From Candidatus Omnitrophota bacterium (lineage in GTDB: Bacteria > Omnitrophota > Gorgyraeia > Gygaellales > Profunditerraquicolaceae), in NCBI GenBank assembly GCA_028687525.1, contig JAQTZX010000090.1, forward strand, positions 1 through 6,287: 6,287 nucleotides of DNA, given 5' to 3'. The notes under the pieces are model-generated. The model ran no database searches. It had not been told where the DNA came from and saw nothing but the letters and a program-made list of their open reading frames with translations. Numbering within the stretch: position 1 is the first letter of the stretch; each line of letters begins with the position of its first letter. A program made the position numbers and the translations under genes. Positions 1 through 6,031 of the stretch are shown here, one piece after another.

Positions 1-1886
1 ACGCACAAAAGGTCTATCTGACGGTTGGTCATGGCCAGGAAACCCAAAGCCACCAGCACGTCGTGCAGCAAAGCGGCCACACCGGCCACCGCAAAATTGA
101 CATTCTTGAACCTGAACGCCACATATATAAGGATCCCTGCCAGGGACCAGATAAGCGCATACCCCGCCTTTGCCTGGAGATGTTTGCCCGCTACCGGGCC
201 GACATGCTCGATGCGCAGAATTTGAACATCCTGATCAGGAAAAACCTCCTTGAACTTGTTAACCAGAACCTGGTTCTTATCTTCCGAGGTTTTGATCAAC
301 ACAACATTGGGATGGTCTTTGAACTGCTGGATATTGGCATCCGGAAGATTCAGTTCTTTTAAGATCTCGCGCAGTTTATCCAGGGACGGCGGTGTTTTAA
401 ACCGGTATTCCTGGAGCTGTCCGCCGGAAAAATCTATACCGTAGGCCTGCTTCCCCTTTTTAAAAAACACGGCCAAACCGCAGATTATAACGACCAGGGA
501 TATCGCGTAGAATATTTTCCGCCTGCTTATAAAATCGAATTTTGTATCCTTGATAAACCGCAGCATGGGAAGAGAATTAAGCACTTTGAAATGAAGCAGA
601 ATTTCGAAAATAGTACGCGTCACCACAATAGCGGTGAACATACTGGCGATAAGACCTATAGTCAGCGTAACCGCGAATCCCCGTATAGGCCCGGTACCAA
701 ACTGAAAAAGCAGGAATGCCGCGATCAGTGTGGTAAAATTGGAATCAAAAATAGCGCTGAATGCCCTGCTGTAACCGTTGGTGACCGCGGCACGAAGAGT
801 CTTGCCGGACAACAATTCTTCCCGTATGCGTTCATTGATAAGGACATTGGCATCAACCGCCATACCCAGGGAGAGCGCAATACCGGCAATACCGGGAAGG
901 GTCAAGGTCGCCGAAACTCCCGGAAATAAAACCGGCAGCATACCCAATCCGCCCAATATCATCAACAGGTTCAGCCCCAAGGCGATATTGGCGATAATCC
1001 CGGCAAAAAGATAATATACGGTCATAAAAATAAAAACCAGGCCACAACCTATAATGCTCGCTTTGACGCCGCTAACAATGGAATCCTGCCCTAATAAAGG
1101 CCCGACAGTACGCTCTTCTTCGATATGCATGGGAGCGGGTAAAGCGCCGACCCGCAGGATAATAGACAGATCCTGCGCTTCTTCCACGGAAAACTGCCCT
1201 TTGATTACCGCCTCCCCGGAAGGTATAGCTTCCCGGATATTAGGAGCGGACTGTACCTTGCCGTCTAGCACGATAGCCAGGCGCCTCCCCACGTTGGCGG
1301 CGGTTATCTCCGCGAATTTCTTCGCCCCTTCGGCATTAAACTGAATGGAAACCTGCGGTTCGTTGAAATCTCCGGAACTGAAATGCACGGAGGCGTTGGT
1401 AAGGGCGCCGCCGGTCAAAACCGTCTTCTGCTCCAGGAGAACGGGTTCCCGGTCCTTTTCCTCGATATATTTCAACTCATATCCTTCGGGAACTTTTCCC
1501 TCCAGGGCCTGCTTTAGTTTTTCGGAATCGGAAGAAACAAGCTTAAACTCCAGAAGAGCGGTCTTTCCGATAAGTTCAACCGCGCGTTCGCGGTCGGTTA
1601 TGCCCGGAAGCTGCACCACGATTTCATCCGTTCCCTGCTTCTGGATGGAAGGCTCTCGTACCCCGAACTGGTCGATCCTGTTCCTGATCACTTCCAGCGC
1701 GCGGTCCACCGCGTCTTCCCGCGCCTGCGGAGGCAGAGTGGCGGTATCAACCTTGAGCAAAAGATGCATCCCGCCTTGAAGGTCAAGGCCGAGATTTATC
1801 CTTTTGTTCAAAGGGAACGCGAAAAAAGCGCATATCCCGATTATCGCGCTGATGAACAATATCCTATACATCAGTCTCTTTTCCAT
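1..1886 (-). CDS. secDF: Fused protein translocase subunit SecDF (3' end beyond window)
   Basis: SecDF is a membrane partner of SecYEG that uses the proton gradient to help pull exported proteins across the inner membrane. The frame is open without a stop from the ATG at 1886 to the left edge, 628 codons. The SecD half has a membrane segment at about residues 6-24, the GLDLQGG motif at 33-39, a periplasmic domain to about 255, then a membrane block with GMAVDANVLINERIRE from about 341. A linker at about 425-450 leads directly into SecF: a membrane segment, GIDFSGG at 483-489, and LLHDVLVALGFLAMTNRQIDL near the cut end. The missing part should hold the last SecF membrane helices. A GGAG seven bases before the ATG supports the start. 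The yajC stop lies 47 bases upstream, so co-transcription is likely. Most bacteria have separate secD and secF; fusions are known, for example in Bacillus. The identification is firm; the fusion was read codon by codon. Confidence 0.95.
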   Translation of the reverse strand, partial: MEKRLMYRILFISAIIGICAFFAFPLNKRINLGLDLQGGMHLLLKVDTATLPPQAREDAVDRALEVIRNRIDQFGVREPSIQKQGTDEIVVQLPGITDRERAVELIGKTALLEFKLVSSDSEKLKQALEGKVPEGYELKYIEEKDREPVLLEQKTVLTGGALTNASVHFSSGDFNEPQVSIQFNAEGAKKFAEITAANVGRRLAIVLDGKVQSAPNIREAIPSGEAVIKGQFSVEEAQDLSIILRVGALPAPMHIEEERTVGPLLGQDSIVSGVKASIIGCGLVFIFMTVYYLFAGIIANIALGLNLLMILGGLGMLPVLFPGVSATLTLPGIAGIALSLGMAVDANVLINERIREELLSGKTLRAAVTNGYSRAFSAIFDSNFTTLIAAFLLFQFGTGPIRGFAVTLTIGLIASMFTAIVVTRTIFEILLHFKVLNSLPMLRFIKDTKFDFISRRKIFYAISLVVIICGLAVFFKKGKQAYGIDFSGGQLQEYRFKTPPSLDKLREILKELNLPDANIQQFKDHPNVVLIKTSEDKNQVLVNKFKEVFPDQDVQILRIEHVGPVAGKHLQAKAGYALIWSLAGILIYVAFRFKNVNFAVAGVAALLHDVLVALGFLAMTNRQIDLLC

Positions 1887-1933
1887 ATATTCGCTCCACT
1901 GAAGAAGTTGCGCAAAACTGCTTCCGGCAGCCG

Positions 1934-2230
1934 TTAGGCAACCTTGTCGGTTTTATTTTTAAAGGCTATGCAATTCTTTTCCACCTCTATCTTGACGTTA
2001 TCGTCAACCCTGACAACCACGCTCTTGTCCTTCACATTCACGATCGTTCCGTGTATACCGCCGGTGGTTACGATTTCGTCGTTCTTGGCAAGAGCGGAAA
2101 GCATTTTCTGATGCTCCTTCTCCTGCTTTTTCTGCGGACGGATGAGCAGAAAATAAAAAATGATAAAAATTATGATCAAAGGAAAAAAAGAATAGAGTGT
2201 CATGAATGAACCTGCTTGCTGTGTAGGCAT
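1934..2230 (-). CDS. yajC: Preprotein translocase subunit YajC
   Basis: YajC is a small inner-membrane protein that associates with SecDF and the Sec translocon. The 98-residue product is a typical length. It has one hydrophobic membrane segment at about residues 12-30, followed at once by the family signature RPQKKQEKEHQKML (31-44), then a cytoplasmic beta-rich domain with DEIVTTGGIHGTIVNV (51-66) and a VRVDDNVKIEVEKNCI stretch. The start at 2230 is chosen because AGGAG stands five bases before that ATG; the internal Met10 has a poorer site. The gene lies 47 bases ahead of secDF, which is the classic yajC-secD-secF order. It is preceded by a 122-base gap after rpsP, so it could have its own promoter, although I could not identify a convincing one. 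Confidence 0.95.
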   Translation of the reverse strand: MPTQQAGSFMTLYSFFPLIIIFIIFYFLLIRPQKKQEKEHQKMLSALAKNDEIVTTGGIHGTIVNVKDKSVVVRVDDNVKIEVEKNCIAFKNKTDKVA

Positions 2231-2277
2231 ATATTCTCCTATGTAGTTTTACATTTCAAAGTTCGAACAACGAATAA

Positions 2278-2304
2278 GCCCCGTCATGCCGAACGAAACG
2301 GGGC
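2278..2304 (-). terminator. GC-rich hairpin between rpsP and yajC, possible weak terminator
   Basis: GCCCCGT at 2278-2284 and ACGGGGC at 2298-2304 form a perfect 7-bp stem with a 13-base loop, about 49 bases after the rpsP stop. On the minus strand the stem is followed by TTATTCGTTGTT, which is T-rich but not a clean T-run, so this is at best a weak intrinsic terminator. An overlapping pairing (TGCCG at 2287-2291 with CGGCA at 2309-2313) competes with it. It may instead be a processing or mRNA-stability hairpin between rpsP and the yajC-secDF genes. Confidence 0.35.
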
Positions 2305-2352
2305 ATCCCGGCAGACTTTCTTTCCCCAACAGGTATAATTCAACATTAAGAG

Positions 2353-2634
2353 TTATTGACTCTTTTCCTTTTTCGCGTCTATTTCCGCCTTTGCGGCTTT
2401 TGCCAGTCTCTTTGCGAGAGCGGCCACCGTTTCCGACGGCTGGGCTCCCTTACTCACCCAGTAATCGTAACGTTCTCTATCCAGCTTGTATTCTTTGGAA
2501 ACGGGATTGAGAAATCCGATCTCCTCGATGATACTGCTGTCCCGGCCTCTGCGGCCGTCCGCCACCGAGATCCGGAAATGCACGCGTTTTTTAGGATTTT
2601 TCCCTATTCTCCGCAATCGTATTCGTACCGCCAT
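2353..2634 (-). CDS. rpsP: 30S ribosomal protein bS16
   Basis: bS16 is a small-subunit ribosomal protein needed for 30S assembly. The 93-residue product begins with the family hallmark MAVRIRLRRIGKNPKKRVHF, followed by RISVADGRRGRD (21-32), IEEIGFLNP (36-44) and WVSKGAQPSETV (59-70). The last ~20 residues are an Ala/Lys-rich basic tail, common in this family. A strong AAGGAGG eight bases before the ATG fixes the start and suggests high translation. The gene begins only 29 bases after the trpE stop, with no room for a normal promoter or terminator, so it is probably transcribed with trpE. That is odd: rpsP usually sits with a KH-domain gene, rimM, trmD and rplS, none of which follows here. Confidence 0.96.
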   Translation of the reverse strand: MAVRIRLRRIGKNPKKRVHFRISVADGRRGRDSSIIEEIGFLNPVSKEYKLDRERYDYWVSKGAQPSETVAALAKRLAKAAKAEIDAKKEKSQ

Positions 2635-2663
2635 TTCAGTTTCCTCCTTGGATTTGATTTTTT

Positions 2664-4196
2664 TTAATTATGCACTGCTCGTATGGCCTCGATGAGGGCT
2701 CGGGCCTTATTGACCGATTCATTATACTCTTTTTCCGGTACCGAATCCAGAACTATTCCCGCGCCCGCCTGCACGTAAGCGGTATCACCCTTGATCACCA
2801 CCGTGCGGATAGCGATACAAGTATCCATATTATGGGAAAAACTGAAATATCCCACCGCCCCGGCATAGGGGCCGCGTTTAACATTCTCCAATTCGTCGAT
2901 TATCTCCATAGCGCGTATTTTAGGACTTCCGCTCACCGTGCCGGCCGGAAAACAAGCGCGCAGCACATCGTAAATATCGAATTTTTTCGATAATCGCGCG
3001 GTAACATCGCTGACTAAGTGCATGACGTGCGAATACCGTTCCACGCCCATGAATTCATTAACCGTTACTTTGCCCGGCTCGCTTATCCTGCCTAAGTCAT
3101 TTCTCCCCAAGTCCACCAACATCAGGTGTTCCGCCCGTTCTTTTGTATCACGCATCAATTCCTGTTCCAGCGCTTTATCCCGGGCTCCGGTCTTCCCCCG
3201 CACGCGGGTACCGGCGATCGGCCTGGTACGCGCGATCCCCTGTTCGCACTGCACCAGGATTTCCGGAGAAGACCCCACCAGCGTCACGGAATCAAGCTTA
3301 AGGAAAAACATGTACGGGGAAGGATTCAGGCGGCGCAGGTCCCGGTAAATATCAAACGGGTCCTTTTTAGTTTTAACGCTGAATCTTTGGGAAAGGACGA
3401 CCTGAATAATATCGCCCTTGCGTATATATTCCCTGGCTTTCTTCACTATCGAACAGAATCCCGCCTTCCTGAAGTTGGACCGCACACTGCCGGCATGAAC
3501 CCCGTTTTTCTTTTTTGCCTTCGGGACCGCCTGACCGGCAAGATCACGATGAATAGCTTCAATCTTTATCATCGCCCGTGTGTACACGTTTTTTTTAGCG
3601 GCCCGGGAAATTTTTCCGGATGCCGGAGGCAGGATCACATTGGAAATAATCTTGATGATATTATTGACGTGATCAAACGCCAGAACCGTGTCCGTAAGAA
3701 TGAATACCGCGTCGGGAATCTGCAGGCTGTCGGGATTATTATCCGGGATATCCTCAAAGAACCTAACCGTATCATATCCCATATTCCCCACAAATCCGCC
3801 GAAAAAACGCGGCAGGCCTTCAACACCGGCCGCCCGGATATGATTCATGAATTTTTTCAGCTCTTCCAGGGGATCGGTTAAAGTCGGATAGCGAAGTATG
3901 AATTTTTTCCCTTTCGGGCATTTCACCGGACACAATCCCGAGGCCCCGTCATACGTAATGGATATATTCCTGCCCTTGCTTTGAAAAACGACCTCCGGAC
4001 TGCTTCCCAGAAAAGAATAACGGGCGACATTCTCTCCACCCGCAACCGACTCAAGTAAAAAAGCATACGCGTCTTTCTTAAGCTTCAAAAAGCTGGAAAC
4101 GGGCGTATCCAGATCCGCGGATATCTCCTTGTAGACCGGAATGACGTTGTATCTTTCGGAAAGTTTCAAAAATTCTTTTAATGAAGGGGTGTACAT
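2664..4196 (-). CDS. trpE: Anthranilate synthase component I
   Basis: TrpE converts chorismate to anthranilate, the first step of tryptophan synthesis, using ammonia supplied by its glutaminase partner TrpG. At 510 residues it is full length. The N-terminal domain carries LLES (47-50) followed by ARYSFLG (58-64), and NPSPYMFF is at 291-298; these form the tryptophan-binding site in characterised TrpE, so feedback inhibition is expected and TrpE is favoured over PabB. The chorismate-binding core shows PIAGTRVRG (326-334), ERAEHLMLVDLGRNDLGR (353-370), FPAGTVSGSPKIRAMEII (416-433), RGPYAGAVGY (441-450) and QAGAGIVLDS (476-485). The N-terminus MYTPSLKEFLKL aligns with the usual family start, which supports the ATG at 4196 even though no Shine-Dalgarno sequence is visible before it. 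hisI lies 67 bases upstream and rpsP 29 bases downstream; trpG is not next to it. Confidence 0.95.
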   Translation of the reverse strand: MYTPSLKEFLKLSERYNVIPVYKEISADLDTPVSSFLKLKKDAYAFLLESVAGGENVARYSFLGSSPEVVFQSKGRNISITYDGASGLCPVKCPKGKKFILRYPTLTDPLEELKKFMNHIRAAGVEGLPRFFGGFVGNMGYDTVRFFEDIPDNNPDSLQIPDAVFILTDTVLAFDHVNNIIKIISNVILPPASGKISRAAKKNVYTRAMIKIEAIHRDLAGQAVPKAKKKNGVHAGSVRSNFRKAGFCSIVKKAREYIRKGDIIQVVLSQRFSVKTKKDPFDIYRDLRRLNPSPYMFFLKLDSVTLVGSSPEILVQCEQGIARTRPIAGTRVRGKTGARDKALEQELMRDTKERAEHLMLVDLGRNDLGRISEPGKVTVNEFMGVERYSHVMHLVSDVTARLSKKFDIYDVLRACFPAGTVSGSPKIRAMEIIDELENVKRGPYAGAVGYFSFSHNMDTCIAIRTVVIKGDTAYVQAGAGIVLDSVPEKEYNESVNKARALIEAIRAVHN

Positions 4197-4198
4197 AC

Positions 4199-4219
4199 GT
4201 GTGTTCGTGTGTTCGTGTA
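4199..4219. repeat. 8-bp tandem repeat in the trpE leader
   Basis: On the plus strand the octamer GTGTGTTC occurs twice in a row (4199-4206 and 4207-4214), followed by a partial third copy GTGTA. In the trpE mRNA this is ACAC-GAAC repeated, lying 3 to 23 bases before the ATG, exactly where the ribosome-binding site should be. No AGGAG-like sequence is present; the nearest purine run, AAAGAAAG, is about 30 bases upstream. The repeat is clear, but a regulatory role is only inference. Confidence 0.7.
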
Positions 4220-4263
4220 TTTGATGTTCTTTCTTTGTAAAACCGGGAATCCGGATTTATATG

Positions 4264-4596
4264 CTATTTCATTTTCCTGTAAAAACAACTCCTGTTCCCG
4301 GTATGACACGCTACTCCCACCTGACGGACTTTTACCAGCAAAGAATCCATATCGCAATCGTAAGCGATGGACTTGACAAACTGAAAATTACCCGAAGTAG
4401 CGCCCTTGATCCAGTATTCCTTCCGGGAACGAGACCAAAAACAGGTCTTCCCTAATTTCAATGTACGGCGGATAGACTCCTGATTCATATACGCAAGCAT
4501 CAAAATCTCCCCGGTCCGGTAATCCTGGATTATTGCGGGGATCAAACCATTCTTATCAAACTTCAAGTCCTTTATATTGAATTTCTTTTTATCCAT
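4264..4596 (-). CDS. hisI: Phosphoribosyl-AMP cyclohydrolase (monofunctional)
   Basis: HisI opens the adenine ring of phosphoribosyl-AMP, the third step of histidine synthesis, in the cytoplasm. The 110-residue protein is a complete cyclohydrolase domain without the HisE pyrophosphohydrolase that is fused to it in enterobacteria. Visible family motifs are MLAYMNQES (33-41), FWSRSRKEYWIKGATSGN (53-70), the metal site DCDMD (80-84) and GVACHTGNRSCFYR (94-107). Cys81, Cys97 and Cys104 have the expected zinc-ligand spacing, and Asp80, Asp82 and Asp84 are the likely magnesium ligands. AAGGAG six bases before the ATG supports the start. It follows hisF after a 152-base hairpin-rich spacer and precedes trpE by 67 bases. 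A separate hisE is not in the window. Confidence 0.95.
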   Translation of the reverse strand: MDKKKFNIKDLKFDKNGLIPAIIQDYRTGEILMLAYMNQESIRRTLKLGKTCFWSRSRKEYWIKGATSGNFQFVKSIAYDCDMDSLLVKVRQVGVACHTGNRSCFYRKMK

Positions 4597-4618
4597 GCCG
4601 GTCTCCTTTTATTTTGTG

Positions 4619-4720
4619 GAGCCCTGCGGGCAAAGCCTGCGGCACCATTTGTTTTGCGCCCGTGGGGCGGAACCATAAGCAAAGGCCCACGGCTGAAGCC
4701 GTGGCCTGCGGCGAATGGTC
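4619..4720. repeat. Cluster of GC-rich hairpins (REP/BIME-like) between hisF and hisI
   Basis: Five short palindromes sit in about 100 bases. GCCC-TGC-GGGC is at 4621-4631. GCC-TGC-GGC is at 4635-4643. CGCCC-GTG-GGGCG is at 4657-4669. A stem of nine pairs with one bulged C and a TGAA loop is at 4684-4706, centred on CCACGGC-TGAA-GCCGTGG. GCC-TGC-GGC recurs at 4704-4712. ACCATT (4644-4649) can also pair with AATGGT (4714-4719), enclosing the right half. There is no T-run on either side, so it is not a standard intrinsic terminator. Paired hairpins with an identical 9-mer (GCCTGCGGC) resemble extragenic palindromic elements mobilised by RAYT-type transposases. I see no transposase here, and repetition elsewhere in the genome cannot be judged from this window. 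Confidence 0.5.
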
Positions 4721-4748
4721 ATTTCACCTCTTGTTCCACACCTGTATC

Positions 4749-5525
4749 CTATGCGAGCCTGACCGGGACCCCTCGTCCGGAAAGATATTCCTTTACCTGC
4801 CCCACCGTATACTGCTGATAGTGAAAAATGGAAGCTGCCAAACAGGCATCCGCTCCGGCGCGCGAAAAAACATCATAAAAATGTTCCAGTGTGCCGGCGC
4901 CTCCGGAGGCAATGACCGGGATATCTACCCGTTCACGGACCGCCCTGGTAAGTTCCAGATCATATCCTTTTTTTGTCCCGTCGTAATCCATGCTGGTCAG
5001 GAGTATTTCCCCCGCGCCAAGGGAAGCGGCTTTTGCCGCCCAGTCCGCCGCGTCCAGTCCCGCAGACGTCCTTCCGCCGTGGATATACACTTCCCAGCGG
5101 TGCTTACCGCCCTCTTTCGCCGCGCATTCTTTAGCGTCTATGGCCACCACAATACACTGACTGCCGAACTTCAAAGACGCCTCGCGGATAACTTCCGGAT
5201 ATCGGACTGCCTGGGTATTTATAGAAACCTTGTCCGCGCCCGCCTTTAAGAGATCCCTTATATCTCCGATATCCCGGATGCCGCCGCCGACCGTAAAAGG
5301 CATGAAAATATTCTTCGCGATCTGCTCGACCAGACCGATAAGGGTCTTCCGGTTTTCATGACTGGCGGTTATATCGAGAAAAACCAGTTCATCCGCCAGC
5401 TGTTCATCGTATATACGGGCCGCTTCCACCGGATCACCGGCATCCTTCAAACTCAGGAATTTAACCCCTTTCACGACCCGGCCTTCTTTTATATCCAAAC
5501 ACGGAATAATACGCTTATTCAACAT
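4749..5525 (-). CDS. hisF: Imidazole glycerol phosphate synthase subunit HisF
   Basis: HisF is the cyclase half of imidazole glycerol phosphate synthase. With ammonia from HisH it turns PRFAR into imidazole glycerol phosphate and AICAR. The 258-residue product is a complete (beta-alpha)8 barrel. The catalytic aspartates are in the canonical places, Asp11 in RIIPCLDIKEGRVVKG and Asp130 in IVVAIDAK. The phosphate-binding loops are seen as FTVGGGIRD (77-85) and VIASGGAGTLEHF (204-216); LTSMDYDGTKKGYD (176-189) is also diagnostic. The start is set by the universal N-terminus MLNKRIIPCLD. There is no good ribosome-binding site at the usual distance; instead a hairpin ends seven bases before the ATG. 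The lipoprotein gene ends 56 bases upstream. hisH is not in the window. Confidence 0.97.
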   Translation of the reverse strand: MLNKRIIPCLDIKEGRVVKGVKFLSLKDAGDPVEAARIYDEQLADELVFLDITASHENRKTLIGLVEQIAKNIFMPFTVGGGIRDIGDIRDLLKAGADKVSINTQAVRYPEVIREASLKFGSQCIVVAIDAKECAAKEGGKHRWEVYIHGGRTSAGLDAADWAAKAASLGAGEILLTSMDYDGTKKGYDLELTRAVRERVDIPVIASGGAGTLEHFYDVFSRAGADACLAASIFHYQQYTVGQVKEYLSGRGVPVRLA

Positions 5526-5532
5526 ATACAGT

Positions 5533-5570
5533 TGTACCGGCTACCGCCTCAAGGCTGCACAGCCGGCACA
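5533..5570 (-). promoter_or_regulatory. Inverted repeat (hairpin) in the hisF leader
   Basis: TGTACCGGCT at 5533-5542 and AGCCGGCACA at 5561-5570 pair over 10 positions with a single G-U in the transcript, around an 18-base loop. The stem ends seven bases before the hisF ATG and covers the normal ribosome-binding position. The only SD-like bases, GAGG (5550-5547), lie in the loop, 21 bases from the ATG. A smaller alternative stem (GGCT/AGCC, 5553-5564) would compete. The structure is visible; control of hisF translation is inference. Confidence 0.4.
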
Positions 5571-5581
5571 GATCTAACAAT

Positions 5582-6031
5582 CTATTTATTCAAATGGTCT
5601 TTCAACATCCCCCAGGTCTGGCTGCCGACCTTTCCGTCGACTTTCAAATTATTCGCGCCCTGGAACGCCTTTACCGCCTCGCGGGTCTTTTTACCCAATT
5701 TCCCGTCGATAACCCCGGGGTCGTACCCGGCATTCTTCAGCGCCGTCTGGATCTGGACGACCGAAGGATGCACATTCACTTCCGTGGAAATTTTTTTATC
5801 CCCAAGCGGGACTTCCAGGCCGCCCGGTGCCGCTTTCTCTTCGGAAGTTTTATTCAATGCATCGCGCAAACTCTCTATTTCCCGGTCCTTGTTTTGAATC
5901 TTGGCTTCTAACACTGAAATCTGATTGCGCAGTCCCTGCATCTCCAGCCCTTGTTTGTTCGCGGTACTCGCGCACCCATTCATTACAATAAAAACCAAAC
6001 AACAAAAAACAAATCCCATGGTCCTCACCAT
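5582..6031 (-). CDS. Peptidoglycan-binding-domain lipoprotein
   Basis: This is a predicted small envelope lipoprotein of 149 residues. It has a short hydrophobic signal peptide (about 5-17) ending in a plausible though imperfect lipobox, VMNGC, with Cys20 as the lipid-modified residue. Ala21 follows, which under E. coli rules would favour the outer membrane. Residues ~29-62 have leucine and isoleucine at heptad-like spacing and likely form a coiled coil. A polar linker leads to a C-terminal PG_binding_1-type domain (about 90-145) with QIQTALKNAGYDPGVIDGKL and TREAVKAFQGANNLKVDGKV. No catalytic domain is present, so it is probably a tether or sensor of the cell wall. Its ATG overlaps the hisA stop by one base (TAATG), which suggests translational coupling; a GGGGG stretch four bases upstream is the only SD candidate. 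Met5 is an alternative start. Its exact role is unknown. Confidence 0.85.
   Translation of the reverse strand: MVRTMGFVFCCLVFIVMNGCASTANKQGLEMQGLRNQISVLEAKIQNKDREIESLRDALNKTSEEKAAPGGLEVPLGDKKISTEVNVHPSVVQIQTALKNAGYDPGVIDGKLGKKTREAVKAFQGANNLKVDGKVGSQTWGMLKDHLNK

Noticed and set aside
25..444. Several short plus-strand open frames opposite the SecF half
   Set aside because: They overlap each other and are antisense to continuous SecF coding sequence with clear motifs.
3126..3881. A 251-codon plus-strand open frame opposite trpE
   Set aside because: It lies entirely antisense to a complete, motif-rich trpE, its translation is rich in Arg, His and Phe with no recognisable domain, and it has no credible ribosome-binding site.
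4199..4219. CRISPR array
   Set aside because: The repeat unit is only eight bases, directly tandem and without spacers.
4197..4263. Trp attenuator, T-box or riboswitch ahead of trpE
   Set aside because: The gap is 67 bases and has no Trp-codon leader peptide, T-box sequence or clear terminator/antiterminator pair; only a weak CCGG-ATTC-CCGG hairpin with four T is visible.
4614..5249. A 211-codon plus-strand open frame opposite hisF and the hairpin spacer
   Set aside because: It is antisense to hisF, begins inside the palindrome cluster and shows no family motif; it is a shadow of the hisF reading frame.
5358..5897. Plus-strand open frame of 179 codons spanning the hisF start and the lipoprotein gene
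   Set aside because: It crosses two well-supported opposite-strand genes and their leader and has no protein-like features of its own.
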